From NCBI RefSeq assembly GCF_037023735.1, contig NZ_CP146069.1, positions 2,583,501 through 2,647,500 of the forward strand: a stretch of DNA of 64,000 bases, read 5' to 3'. The stretch's first letter is position 1, and the number at the start of each line of letters is the position of its first letter. A program made the position numbers and the translations under genes. The stretch comes from Roseovarius sp. S88 (GTDB lineage: Bacteria; Pseudomonadota; Alphaproteobacteria; Rhodobacterales; Rhodobacteraceae). Of this stretch, positions 43,892-52,908 are shown piece by piece. Below the pieces are notes generated by a model. It worked only from the letters and a program-made list of their open reading frames with translations, was not told the DNA's origin and did no database searches.

Positions 43892-44532
43892 GCGAAGCGG
43901 CCAAACTGCGCGAAGACATATGTGCCATTGCCAAGTCGATGTTCGATCGCGGCCTGACCTGCGGTGCCTCCGGCAACATCTCGGCGCGGCTTTCTGATGG
44001 TACGGTTCTTGTGACGCCAACCGGCAGTTCCATGGGGTTTCTCGACCCGGACCGGATCAGCCATTTGGACGAGACCATGACGCATCTCTCCGGCGATCCG
44101 CCGACAAAAGAGATCCCGCTGCACAGTGCGTTCTACGAAACCCGCACCGGCACCGGTGCTGTGGTGCATCTGCATTCCACGCATTCCGTCGCGCTCTCGA
44201 TGTTACCCGACACCGACCCCGAAGACGTGCTGCCGCGCCTCACACCCTATTCGCTGATGCTCCTGGGCCGGGTGAAACTCCTGCCCTTTTTTCTGCCCGG
44301 CGATGCCGCCATGGGTGACGCCGTACGTGGTCTCGCAGGCAAACGCGCCGCCGTGCTTTTGGCCAATCACGGCCCGGTGGTGGCAGGCAAAGACCTCTGG
44401 GCAGCGGTCTATGCGATGGAAGAACTGGAAGAGACCGCGAAGCTGGCGCTATTGACGCGCGGGGCAAACCCAAGGCTTTTGCAGGATGCTGAGGTCAAGG
44501 CACTGGCGGCGAAGTTTGATTTGGATGTGTGA
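43888..44532 (+). CDS. otnC: class II aldolase/adducin-family decarboxylase (OtnC-like)
   Basis: 214 residues. The fold has GASGNISARL, TPTGSSMGFL, EIPLHSAFYETR and the zinc histidines HLHSTHSVALS, with a third near LANHGPVV. OtnC decarboxylates 3-oxo-tetronate 4-phosphate to dihydroxyacetone phosphate. It overlaps otnK by 4 bp and is the last gene of the plus-strand operon. Confidence 0.85.
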   Translation: MSEAAKLREDICAIAKSMFDRGLTCGASGNISARLSDGTVLVTPTGSSMGFLDPDRISHLDETMTHLSGDPPTKEIPLHSAFYETRTGTGAVVHLHSTHSVALSMLPDTDPEDVLPRLTPYSLMLLGRVKLLPFFLPGDAAMGDAVRGLAGKRAAVLLANHGPVVAGKDLWAAVYAMEELEETAKLALLTRGANPRLLQDAEVKALAAKFDLDV

Positions 44533-44546
44533 CGGCCGATCAGGTT

Positions 44547-44693
44547 CGTTTTCTTCCAAGAAAACGGATTAGAAAATACATATTTTCTAATGCGGAATTT
44601 TCGTAAATTCCGCCTAACTCAGACACTCTGTTCTGACACAGGTAGCACCGATTTCTTCAAAAGAAATCGTCCCGGAAACTTTTCAAGTTTCCG
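44547..44693. repeat. tandem palindrome array, site 2 (five hairpins)
   Basis: Five perfect or near-perfect hairpins in 147 bp, between convergent otnC and the TPP enzyme: 44547-44566 (CGTTTTCTT arm), 44568-44591 (ATTAGAAAATA arm), 44592-44613 (GCGGAATTT arm), 44649-44669 (CGATTTCTT arm) and 44673-44693 (CGGAAACTT arm). Each differs in its arms. Confidence 0.75.
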
Positions 44694-46347
44694 CCCGCGC
44701 CTTCAACCCCGCCGCACGCATCTCGCTCAGGGACTGTCTTGGCATCAAAGCCTCAGCGGACACGTTCAAGTCCAGAACAGCCCCCGTCTCCGACGCCAAA
44801 GCCCGCCCAAAGGCCGCCGCAAAGTCTTCGGTCCGCTCTACCCGCTCCGCGTGAAACCCATATGCCTTTGCCAAAGCCGGGAAATCCGGGTTCACCATAT
44901 CCGTGCCCGACACCCGCTCGGGGAAATGCCGCTCCTGATGGGCGCGGATCGTGCCGTAGATGCCGTTATTGACAATGAGCACAATGGGCTGTGCCCCCGC
45001 CTGTGCCGCAGAAGCCAACTCCTGGCAATTCATCTGGAAATCGCCGTCGCCGGCGAAACAGACCACGCACCGCTCCGGGTGCACCACCTTGGCCGCAATC
45101 GCGGCTGGCAGGCCATATCCCATGGCCCCTGATTGTGGTGCAAGCAGTTTGGCCTTGGCCCCAAATTGCAGGAATTTATTGGGCCAAACGGCAAAGTTTC
45201 CCGCCCCATTGGTCACAATCGCATCCTGAGGCAAAACGCGGCGCAAATATGCGGACACCTGCCCCATATCCACTGGCGAGGGCAGATCGGGCAATTCCAG
45301 ACTGCTCTCATAGGCCGCACGCGCCTCTGCGCGCCATGCCGCCCAAGCACCGCGCACGGGCTGCACTGCGTCGGCAAAGGCGTTCGGTCCTGCGACCAAC
45401 CCCAAACGCGGCGCATAAATCTTGCCGATCTCCGACGCATCAGGATGCACATGGATCAACGTCTGACGCGGCTCCGGCACATCAAAGAGCGTGTAGGCGT
45501 CCGTCGTCATCTCACCAAAGCGGATATTGACCGCCAGCACCACATCGGCGCAGGCAATCTGATCCTTCACATGCGGCGGCATGCCCACGCCAGCCTCTCC
45601 GGCATAGCAGTCGGAATGATTGTCAAACTGATCCTGATAGCGAAAGGCCGCCACCACGGGGATGTCAGAGGCCTCAGCGAAGGCTTGCAGATTTGTGCGG
45701 CCTTCTGCCGTCCAGTTGCACCCGCCTGTGATAACCAAAGGGCGCTCTGCGGCCTCCAGCATCACGCGTGCCTGAGCCAATCCGTCTGATGTCGGCGCAG
45801 GCTCGGCTATCTCAAACGGCCCGCTCAGCGGAGCCACCTCAGTGAGCGAGGTCAGCATGTCCTCTGGCAGTGCGATCACCACCGGCCCGGGCCGCCCGGA
45901 CAGCGCCACCGACCACGCCCTTGAGAGGATTTCTGGAATGCGCTCTACCCGGTCAATCTCAACCGCCCATTTGGCCATCGTGCCAAAAACCGCGCGGTAG
46001 TCTACCTCTTGGAAGGCCTCGCGGTCCTTCTGATCGGTGCCCACCTGCCCCACAAAGAGCAACATCGGCGCGCTGTCCTGTCGGGCGGTATGCACGCCGA
46101 TTGAGGCATTCGTCGCCCCCGGCCCGCGCGTCACCAGACAAATACCCGGGCTGCCCGTGAGCTTGCCATAAGCCGCCGCCATAAACGCCGCGCCGCCCTC
46201 ATTGCGGCACAGCACGAAATCAAGCTGACCTTGCGTGTCATAAAGCGCATCCAGAACTGCCAGATAGCTCTCGCCCGGCACACCAAAACTCTTGCTCGCG
46301 CCCAAAGCCACCAGGCTTTCGACCAGAAGCTGACCTCCGTTGCGCAT
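44683..46347 (-). CDS. thiamine-diphosphate enzyme, acetolactate synthase-like
   Basis: 554 residues with the three-domain TPP layout. The N-terminal Pyr domain has the TPP glutamate region (RNEGGAAFMAAAYGKLTG), the middle domain is FAD/ADP-type, and the C-terminal PP domain has GDGDFQMNCQE through IVNN. It starts MRNGGQLLVES (a longer frame adds five residues). Candidates include acetolactate synthase-like, sulfoacetaldehyde or other lyases; it is not a typical oxalyl-CoA decarboxylase. The stop lies within the hairpin array. Confidence 0.82.
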   Translation of the reverse strand: MRNGGQLLVESLVALGASKSFGVPGESYLAVLDALYDTQGQLDFVLCRNEGGAAFMAAAYGKLTGSPGICLVTRGPGATNASIGVHTARQDSAPMLLFVGQVGTDQKDREAFQEVDYRAVFGTMAKWAVEIDRVERIPEILSRAWSVALSGRPGPVVIALPEDMLTSLTEVAPLSGPFEIAEPAPTSDGLAQARVMLEAAERPLVITGGCNWTAEGRTNLQAFAEASDIPVVAAFRYQDQFDNHSDCYAGEAGVGMPPHVKDQIACADVVLAVNIRFGEMTTDAYTLFDVPEPRQTLIHVHPDASEIGKIYAPRLGLVAGPNAFADAVQPVRGAWAAWRAEARAAYESSLELPDLPSPVDMGQVSAYLRRVLPQDAIVTNGAGNFAVWPNKFLQFGAKAKLLAPQSGAMGYGLPAAIAAKVVHPERCVVCFAGDGDFQMNCQELASAAQAGAQPIVLIVNNGIYGTIRAHQERHFPERVSGTDMVNPDFPALAKAYGFHAERVERTEDFAAAFGRALASETGAVLDLNVSAEALMPRQSLSEMRAAGLKARAET

Positions 46348-46403
46348 GACCACGGTCCTCAAAGTGACAGTTGCGGCACCCTAGACCGGGGCGGACGCGA
46401 TCT

Positions 46404-47378
46404 TCAACCGCCGTTTCGCTGCGGCCATTCCTTGGGCCGTGTCCTCTCCAGCTCGGGCGGGATCGGAATGTACTCGTCAGTATCCCCGGGCGGAAGGTTG
46501 AACGGCCCGCTGTCCCAATCAGCGGCATTCCAGGCCTCTTTGGCTTCCTCGATCCGGTCCTTGGATGACGACACAAAGTTCCACCAGATATAGCGCGGCT
46601 CATTAAGTGTCTCACCGCCCAGCGCCATCAGCCGCGCGCCCTGCGCCCCTGCTTTGACACTGATCCTGTCACCGGGTCGAAACACCATCATGCGCCCGGC
46701 CTCAAACACGTCTCCTGCCACCTCAATGCTGCCTTGGGTGACATAGATGCCGCGGTCCTCATGATCATCCGGCAGCGGAAACTGCGCACCTGGGGCCAGC
46801 GTGACATCGGCATAGAAAATCTCGGACTGCATGGTCACAGGGCTTGCCGCGCCCCAGCCTGTGCCAAGGATCAGCTTCGCCTCGGCCCCGCCGTCGGATA
46901 TCTCCGGCAGCGCCTCTTGCTTGTGATGTTCAAAATCCGGGGCCATATCCTCGCGGTCCTCGGGCAAGGCGACCCAGGTCTGGATGCCAAAGAGCTTGTG
47001 ACGCGTGGCGCGTGTCTCATCACTGGTGCGCTCAGAATGCGTCACACCACGCCCCGCCAACATCCAGTTGACCTCACCGGGGTAGATCATCTGATGCGTG
47101 CCCAGGCTATCGCGATGCTCAAACTCGCCCTGATAGAGATAGGTCACCGTGCCCAGCCCAATATGCGGATGCGGTCGCACATCAATACCGCCATCAGTGA
47201 TGAACTCCGCCGGGCCCATCTGGTCAAAGAAGATAAAGGGCCCGACCATCTGCCGCTTGGGGCTCGGCAAGGCGCGACGCACCTCAAACCCACCCAGATC
47301 ACGGGCACGCGGGATGATCAGCGTCTCAAGCTGTCCACTATTCGGACAATCAGGCGAATGTGTCGGGTTCCAGCTCAT
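46404..47378 (-). CDS. pirin-family protein
   Basis: 324 residues of bicupin pirin. The N-terminal cupin has DVRPHPHIGLGTVTYLYQGEFEHRDSLG with the iron His/Glu set and ends in WMLAGRGVTHSERT. The second cupin begins near YADVTLAPGAQFPLP. Some pirins have quercetinase activity; others are redox regulators. It is the third gene of an operon with a ring-cleaving dioxygenase and a carboxylesterase, and overlaps the latter by 4 bp. Confidence 0.87.
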   Translation of the reverse strand: MSWNPTHSPDCPNSGQLETLIIPRARDLGGFEVRRALPSPKRQMVGPFIFFDQMGPAEFITDGGIDVRPHPHIGLGTVTYLYQGEFEHRDSLGTHQMIYPGEVNWMLAGRGVTHSERTSDETRATRHKLFGIQTWVALPEDREDMAPDFEHHKQEALPEISDGGAEAKLILGTGWGAASPVTMQSEIFYADVTLAPGAQFPLPDDHEDRGIYVTQGSIEVAGDVFEAGRMMVFRPGDRISVKAGAQGARLMALGGETLNEPRYIWWNFVSSSKDRIEEAKEAWNAADWDSGPFNLPPGDTDEYIPIPPELERTRPKEWPQRNGG

Positions 47379-48007
47379 GTTGCATCTCCTTTCACTTTGG
47401 CAGGGCGTTTCAAAAACTCCGTGACGGCACGGTATTCATCCAGGGCAATCTCATGCCCGCCATCATGCACAAGCGTTTCCACCTGCGCGCCTTGTGCATC
47501 AAACCAGGTGATCAAACGTTCTGTCACCGACCAGGGGCAAATCGGATCATTGCGACCGGCGGTAAGAAACACTTCCCGCCCTTGCAAACCGTCGACAGGC
47601 TCAGGCGCCCAGGGGATCATCGGGTGCATGAGCCCCGCGCGATCAAACAGCTCCGGCCACGCCATGATAACCGAACTCAAAATATTGGCACCATTGGAAT
47701 AGCCGAACCCGTAGATGGGAGAGGTCGGATGATCATTGGCATGAGCACTTATTAATGCGGCCATGGCTCCGACCCGTTTAGGCAGGTCTTCCATGTCATA
47801 GAGCCCCTCGCCCTTGCGCTTGAAAAACCGTGCGGCACCGTTTTCGTCCACATCACCTTTTGGTGCGACAATGCCCGCCGACGGGTCAATGCGCCGCGCA
47901 AAGGAAAAGAACTGCGCCTCATCCCCACCGGTCCCGTGAAAGGCAAAGATCAGGGGGGCACCGGGTTTGGGCGGATGTGCCAAGTGATGATAGCTGTGCT
48001 TCGACAT
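47375..48007 (-). CDS. alpha/beta hydrolase (MhqD/carboxylesterase-like)
   Basis: 210 residues. An FHGTGGDEAQF oxyanion region, nucleophile in GFGYSNGANI (Ser about 110), Asp in GRNDPICPW, His in DGGHEI. It is of the phospholipase/carboxylesterase group that includes MhqD of Bacillus. The dioxygenase gene ends 2 bp upstream and pirin overlaps downstream, matching an mhqO-mhqD-like quinone-detoxification set. Confidence 0.85.
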   Translation of the reverse strand: MSKHSYHHLAHPPKPGAPLIFAFHGTGGDEAQFFSFARRIDPSAGIVAPKGDVDENGAARFFKRKGEGLYDMEDLPKRVGAMAALISAHANDHPTSPIYGFGYSNGANILSSVIMAWPELFDRAGLMHPMIPWAPEPVDGLQGREVFLTAGRNDPICPWSVTERLITWFDAQGAQVETLVHDGGHEIALDEYRAVTEFLKRPAKVKGDAT

Positions 48008-48009
48008 CT

Positions 48010-48945
48010 TTATCCATCCACAATCGGCGGCAAATGCGCCTCGATCTTGTCCCGCAGCGGCTCATAGCGCGTGGGCAATTTCAGGGCCTGACCCAGGTTG
48101 GCGGTATCCTCATCCCGGTCAAAGCCCGGTTCATCGGTGGCGACCTCGAACAAGACGCCACCGGGTGTGCGGAAATAAATGGCCCAGAAGTAATCGCGGT
48201 CAATCACAGGGGTTACCTGATAGCCCGTATCGAGGAGCTTTTCGCGCACGGCGAGCTGCACGGCGCGGTCTTCCACGGCAAAGGCGATGTGATGGACAGA
48301 GCCTGCGCCCTGATCCGCGGGGTTCGCACCGGGCAATTCCTGCAGATCAATCGTGTCCGCCGCATTGCCACCCTCGATGACAAAGCGGGTCAGGTCGCCT
48401 TCAGTGTCGACCCTTTGATACCCCATGAAGCCCAGCAACTCTGCGGTCGCCGCACTTTCCTGCAACGCGAACCGCGCGCCATGAAAACCAAGGATACCCG
48501 CATCCTCGGGCACATCCGCTCCGGTCCAGGGGGTGCGCCCACGCGGATCGGTTTCCACCAGAGCAAAGCCGTCCCCATCTGGGCCATCAAAGCTCAGACG
48601 GGTCTCTCCAAAAGCCGTGCTCTCTTCCAGCCCGATCACCTCTGCCGCCACGAGGCGTTTGGACCAATAAGGCAACGCCCCATGCGGGACGGCAAATTCC
48701 GTCACGCCGACCTCGCCCACACCGCGCCGTCCCCGTGGCATCGCGCCAAAAGGAAAGGTCGTCATGACCGAGCCGGGCGTGCCGGTCTCATCACCGAAAT
48801 AGAGGTGATAGACCTCCGGCGCATCGAAATTGACGGTCTTCTTGATCCGCCGCAGGCCAAGGATTTGCGTGAAAAACGCATTGTTCTGATTGGCATCGCC
48901 CGCCATCGAGGTGACGTGATGCAGGCCCTTGATCTCTTTGATCAT
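48010..48945 (-). CDS. ring-cleaving dioxygenase (MhqO-like, VOC superfamily)
   Basis: 311 residues from MIKEIKGLHHVTSMAG; AGGAGG precedes this ATG, so I reject the longer frame at 49017. Two VOC modules are seen: KGLHHVT gives the first metal His, GSVHHIAFAVED the second, and the Glu lies in GVLFEVATDEPGF. MhqO-like enzymes open hydroquinone-type rings. First gene of the operon with MhqD-like hydrolase and pirin. Confidence 0.87.
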   Translation of the reverse strand: MIKEIKGLHHVTSMAGDANQNNAFFTQILGLRRIKKTVNFDAPEVYHLYFGDETGTPGSVMTTFPFGAMPRGRRGVGEVGVTEFAVPHGALPYWSKRLVAAEVIGLEESTAFGETRLSFDGPDGDGFALVETDPRGRTPWTGADVPEDAGILGFHGARFALQESAATAELLGFMGYQRVDTEGDLTRFVIEGGNAADTIDLQELPGANPADQGAGSVHHIAFAVEDRAVQLAVREKLLDTGYQVTPVIDRDYFWAIYFRTPGGVLFEVATDEPGFDRDEDTANLGQALKLPTRYEPLRDKIEAHLPPIVDG

Positions 48946-49055
48946 GACGTCCTCCTGAAAAGGGGGCATGTGTTCGGAGGACAGGTAAAGTGTTTTGGTG
49001 GATAGGTATATACGCACAGATATAGGGGTTTTGTGCGGATGCGCACATTGTTGTT

Positions 49056-49119
49056 GTAGGGTGGGGTTTCACCTCACCATGTGCGAGGCCTGAAAAGGCG
49101 GGGTGAAACCCCGCCCTAC
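49056..49119. repeat. REP-like inverted repeat
   Basis: GTAGGGTGGGGTTTCACCTC (49056-49075) faces GGGGTGAAACCCCGCCCTAC (49100-49119), 18 of 20 complementary. The right arm also folds on itself (GGCGGGGT-GAA-ACCCCGCC). It resembles GTAGGGTGGG-type REP elements I know from other bacteria. One copy seen here. Confidence 0.65.
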
Positions 49120-49172
49120 GTCACTAAATATCTCACAAATGCAGGGTGAGCATTCTGCCCGCTATCGCGGGG

Positions 49173-50222
49173 CTACCCTTTCGCCCTGTTCCGCTCCAGC
49201 TGTTTGTCCACCGTCGCCACCGTCGCCTCCACCTCCGGATGGCTCATACCAGCACTCTTCGAGATCTGCTGCACCAGACGGTCCACGCGTTCAATCTGAG
49301 TGGCCCCTGCGGCAATCGCGCGGGCCGCCGAGGATGGTTTGAGCAGGTTCTGCGCCGCATTCGCGTATTTCTCGAACGGCACCATGTCGGCGGCATCGGC
49401 CCCGAGGCTTTCCGCCAGTTTCACCACATAGGCATAGACATCCGCCGACATCTCCGGGTCGCTGTGCACCGCGTCCTTGATCGCGCGCGGCGCTCCCTCG
49501 GTGATGCAGCGGTAATTGCCGGTGAGCAGCATGGACCACTTGGCCAGCGGCACGAAAAGCGAGTCGAACGCCTTCAGCTTCACCGGCACATCCTTGCCCT
49601 CAATCGTCACACCCGCAATATCGGCCTCCAGAGTATCAAGGATCGCGTTATGCCTGGCATCGGGAAAGCGTGCGGCCTTGAAGTTCGTGGGCAAGCCGAC
49701 ATGCAGCACATTGGCCTTTTCCTCTGGCGGGCGGAAGGCCTGCGGGTCGGGGCTGCAGAGCGTGACAAGATCGGGATTGAACCCATCCCAGACCTCAGGA
49801 TCGGCAAAGGCGGCTGTGAGGTCCGCGTCCTTCAGTTGTGGAATGCGCTTCAGATAGGGCAAAGGCGGCATGTTCATGATCGACAGGCACGGCTTGCCAG
49901 AGGCCGCCACGCGTCCCATCAGCTCTTTGAGCACGGGCGTGCTATATTGCGGCTCCTGCATCGCGAGACCGATCATGTCATAGGCGTTGGGATCTGCATT
50001 TTCGGGCGTCACCGCACCCACCTTGCCGGCCAAGCCCTTGGAAAAGATTGAGCGGTGATCCTCTTCGCCTTTGAGCTTGATGCGCACCTCGGTGCCTTCC
50101 GAATTGATCAGCGCCGCCGTCGCCTCGCGGCAGACAAGGTCTACATCATGACCGGCCATCGCCATTTTGGTGCCAAGCAAAGAGCCATAAGAGGCTCCGA
50201 GGATCAGAATTTTATAGGCCAT
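49173..50222 (-). CDS. ketopantoate reductase / opine dehydrogenase-like protein
   Basis: 349 residues from MAYKILILGASYGSLLGTKMA, a Rossmann loop as in ApbA/PanE and octopine dehydrogenases; GGGGA precedes the ATG. Later features are VREATAALINSEGTEVRI, KRIPQLKDADLT and a helical C-terminal domain. The longer frame at 50456 covers the divergent promoter and is rejected. The substrate may be a 2-oxo acid or an amino-acid adduct. Divergent from a quinone reductase-like gene. Confidence 0.75.
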   Translation of the reverse strand: MAYKILILGASYGSLLGTKMAMAGHDVDLVCREATAALINSEGTEVRIKLKGEEDHRSIFSKGLAGKVGAVTPENADPNAYDMIGLAMQEPQYSTPVLKELMGRVAASGKPCLSIMNMPPLPYLKRIPQLKDADLTAAFADPEVWDGFNPDLVTLCSPDPQAFRPPEEKANVLHVGLPTNFKAARFPDARHNAILDTLEADIAGVTIEGKDVPVKLKAFDSLFVPLAKWSMLLTGNYRCITEGAPRAIKDAVHSDPEMSADVYAYVVKLAESLGADAADMVPFEKYANAAQNLLKPSSAARAIAAGATQIERVDRLVQQISKSAGMSHPEVEATVATVDKQLERNRAKG

Positions 50223-50337
50223 GTGAGGTCCCCTGATTGTGCTGTGCCGCGTCTTTTGAGACGACGGCATGTGGTGAAAAACTTGTATCTCTGTGCCGCA
50301 TGTGGTCACAAGCAGCAAAGCGATCAGGGAGGATGCG

Positions 50338-51321
50338 ATGCTGCCCAAGACGATGACGACCGTTGAAATGACCGAACCGGGCGGCCCGGAGGTTCTTACG
50401 CTCGGGACGCGCCTCCTGCCCGAGCCGCGCGCCAGTGAAGTTCTGATTAAGGTCACTGCGGCGGGCGTGAACGGCCCGGACCTGGTGCAGCGGCGCGGGC
50501 ATTACCCGCCGCCTAAGGGCGCATCTGACTTGCTCGGCCTTGAGGTCTCGGGCGAGGTTGTGGGTGTCGGCGCAGATGTGACCGACTGGTCTGAGAACGA
50601 CGCGATCTGCGGGCTGACCAATGGCGGCGGATATGCCGAATATGTGGCGGTAGACGCCTCGCACTGCCTGCCCCGGCCTGACGGCATGGATGCGGTGGAT
50701 GCGGCGGGGCTCTGCGAGACGTATTTCACTGTCTGGAGTAATCTCTTTCTCGATCAGAACATCGCCGAAGGCAGCGTCCTTTTGGTCCATGGTGGCGCAG
50801 GCGGCATCGGCTCCACTGCCATTCAGCTTGGCCGCGCCAAGGGCATGCGGGTGTTCACAACCTGCACTGGCGATGAGGATATGGCCTATGTCACGGACCT
50901 TGGTGCTGAGCGGGCGATTGATTTCCAAACCGAGGATTTCGTGCCTATTCTGCGCGAGGTCGGCGGAGCGAACCTCATCCTCGACATTATCGGCGGCGAC
51001 TACGTGGCGCGCAACGTCAAGGCGGCGCATGCGGATGCGCGTATTGTGCAGCTGGCCTTCAACGCAGGCTCGCGTATGGAAATTGACCTCATGCCCATCA
51101 TGCTCAAGCGCCTGACCTATACCGGCTCGACCCTGCGCTCGCGTCCTGAGGCGTTCAAGACGCGTGTGGCCGCCGATTTGCGCAAACATGTCTGGCCGCG
51201 GCTGAGTAAAGGCGAGATTGGCACACATACCCATCAGGTCTTTCCCTTCAGCCAGGCCGCTGAGGCGCATCGCATGATGGAAGCGGCACAGCATCGTGGG
51301 AAAATCCTGTTGACGCCATAA
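50338..51321 (+). CDS. NAD(P)H quinone oxidoreductase (PIG3-like MDR)
   Basis: 327 residues from MLPKTMTTVEMTEPGG, with GGGAGGA upstream. GroES-like part with GVNGPDLVQRRGHYPPP, then GLEVSGEVVGVG, and the cofactor loop VHGGAGGIGSTAIQLGRAKG. It matches the TP53I3/PIG3 subgroup, which reduces quinones with NADPH and has no zinc. It lies divergent from the reductase at 49173. The MhqO-like operon is 1.4 kb away, so a quinone-stress theme is possible. Confidence 0.87.
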   Translation: MLPKTMTTVEMTEPGGPEVLTLGTRLLPEPRASEVLIKVTAAGVNGPDLVQRRGHYPPPKGASDLLGLEVSGEVVGVGADVTDWSENDAICGLTNGGGYAEYVAVDASHCLPRPDGMDAVDAAGLCETYFTVWSNLFLDQNIAEGSVLLVHGGAGGIGSTAIQLGRAKGMRVFTTCTGDEDMAYVTDLGAERAIDFQTEDFVPILREVGGANLILDIIGGDYVARNVKAAHADARIVQLAFNAGSRMEIDLMPIMLKRLTYTGSTLRSRPEAFKTRVAADLRKHVWPRLSKGEIGTHTHQVFPFSQAAEAHRMMEAAQHRGKILLTP

Positions 51322-51333
51322 GCCCAGCGCGGT

Positions 51334-51378
51334 TGGAAAATTGCAATTTTCCAGATTGGAATTTTGCAAAATTCCAAT
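51334..51378. repeat. tandem perfect palindromes, site 3
   Basis: TGGAAAATTGCAATTTTCCA (51334-51353) and a 24-nt perfect palindrome at 51355-51378 (arm ATTGGAATTTTG), one base apart, between convergent genes. The first shares its 18-nt core with site 1. Confidence 0.75.
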
Positions 51379-51381
51379 CCC

Positions 51382-52896
51382 TCATGTGCCCGCCCCGGCT
51401 TTGCGTTTGCGCATGTATTTCAAGACCAGCGGATAGGACATCAGCGCGAAGGCAAGGATCAGACAGGTGAGCGAGATCGGTCTCTCAAAGAAGGTCATCA
51501 CATCCCCCTGGCTGCCGATCAGGGATTGCCGCATCGACCGTTCCGCCAATGGCCCCAGAACGATAGCCAGCACGGCAGGTGCCACAGGGTAGTTGAGCTT
51601 GCGCATCAGATATCCCACGACGCCAATCAGCAGCATGATCCAGGTGTCAAACATCCGGTCCGTGGTGGCATAGACCCCCAGCACACAGAGCACGAAGATA
51701 ATCGGCGTCAGGATGCTGAAGGGCATGGCCAGCACGCGGATGAAAAGCGGAATCATCGCGATGTTGAGCAGCACCGTGACAAAGTTCGCCACGTACATCG
51801 ACCCAATGAGACCCCAGACGAAATCAGGGCTTTCGGTAAAGAGCAGCGGCCCGGGGCGCAGGCCCCAGATGACCATGCCACCCAGAAGGATCGCCGTGGT
51901 AGGTGAGCCCGGAATGCCCAGCGTGATCATCGGCAGCATGGAGCCCGTTGAGGCCGCGTTATTGGCGGCCTCTGGTGCTGCAACACCCGCGATATTGCCC
52001 TTGCCATAGCTGTCGGGATCCTTGGAGAAGGTCTTGGACAACCCGTAGGACATGAGTGAAGCCGGTGTGGCCCCGGCTGCGGGTAATGTGCCCACGAAAA
52101 AGCCCAGGAACGAGCCCAGCCAGGTGGAATTGATGTAATACTTGATGTCGCCGAAATTGGCCTTGATCCGCGCCCAGGTCACTTTGACCTTGTGCATGGC
52201 AATCTGGCCATTGGTGCTTTCCAGCGTCCAGAGCATCTCACCAATGCCGTAGATCCCGATGGCCAGCACCAAGAACCCAATGCCGCGCTGGAATTCGACC
52301 ATATCAAAGAAAATCAGGCGCGGCTGGCCCGAGATAATGTCAAAGCCCACAGCCGCCAGAACCAGCCCCAGCAGGATCGAGAAGATCGTCTTGGGGATGT
52401 CATCCCCGCCAAGGCCAATGAAAGTGGCAAATGCCAGCACCATAAGTGCAAACTCTTCCTGCGGTCCGAACTTGAGGGCGAAAGCCGCCAGCGGTGGTGC
52501 GAAAAGCGTGAAAAGAATGACCGACACCGTGCCGCCGATAAATGACGCCACAGCAGCAGCCATGAGCGCCTTGTCCGCCTTGCCCTGTTGCGCCATGGGC
52601 CGCCCATCAAAGACCGTGGCCACCGCCGTAGAGGCCCCGGGTATGCCAAGCGTAATCGAACTGATCGCGCCGCCATACATGGCACCGTAATAGAGAGCGG
52701 CCAGAAAGATGATGGCAGCGGTGGGGGGCACCAGAAACGTGATCGGCAAGAGAATGGCCACACCATTGACCGAGCCAAGCCCCGGCATACAGCCCACAAA
52801 GAGCCCCGCCAGACATCCGGCGAAAATCATGAAAAGGTTGAGCGGCTCAAACGCTTGCAGAAGACCCGCACCGAGGGATGTAAAGATAATGTCCAT
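51382..52896 (-). CDS. tctA: tripartite tricarboxylate transporter permease TctA
   Basis: 504 residues with 11-12 spans. The conserved GCMPGLGSVNGVAILLPITF near 35, the GIPGASTAVATVFDG segment, and GTLPAAGATPASLMSYGLSK are TctA hallmarks. It forms the large channel subunit with TctB. It lies 12 bp after tctB. Ligand unknown; the neighbouring CoA-transferase suggests a small carboxylate. Confidence 0.92.
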   Translation of the reverse strand: MDIIFTSLGAGLLQAFEPLNLFMIFAGCLAGLFVGCMPGLGSVNGVAILLPITFLVPPTAAIIFLAALYYGAMYGGAISSITLGIPGASTAVATVFDGRPMAQQGKADKALMAAAVASFIGGTVSVILFTLFAPPLAAFALKFGPQEEFALMVLAFATFIGLGGDDIPKTIFSILLGLVLAAVGFDIISGQPRLIFFDMVEFQRGIGFLVLAIGIYGIGEMLWTLESTNGQIAMHKVKVTWARIKANFGDIKYYINSTWLGSFLGFFVGTLPAAGATPASLMSYGLSKTFSKDPDSYGKGNIAGVAAPEAANNAASTGSMLPMITLGIPGSPTTAILLGGMVIWGLRPGPLLFTESPDFVWGLIGSMYVANFVTVLLNIAMIPLFIRVLAMPFSILTPIIFVLCVLGVYATTDRMFDTWIMLLIGVVGYLMRKLNYPVAPAVLAIVLGPLAERSMRQSLIGSQGDVMTFFERPISLTCLILAFALMSYPLVLKYMRKRKAGAGT

Positions 52897-52908
52897 CTCG
52901 CCGCCCCC

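Noticed and set aside
44547..44693. Hairpin array considered as a CRISPR array
   Set aside because: Units differ in sequence and there are no spacers of regular length.
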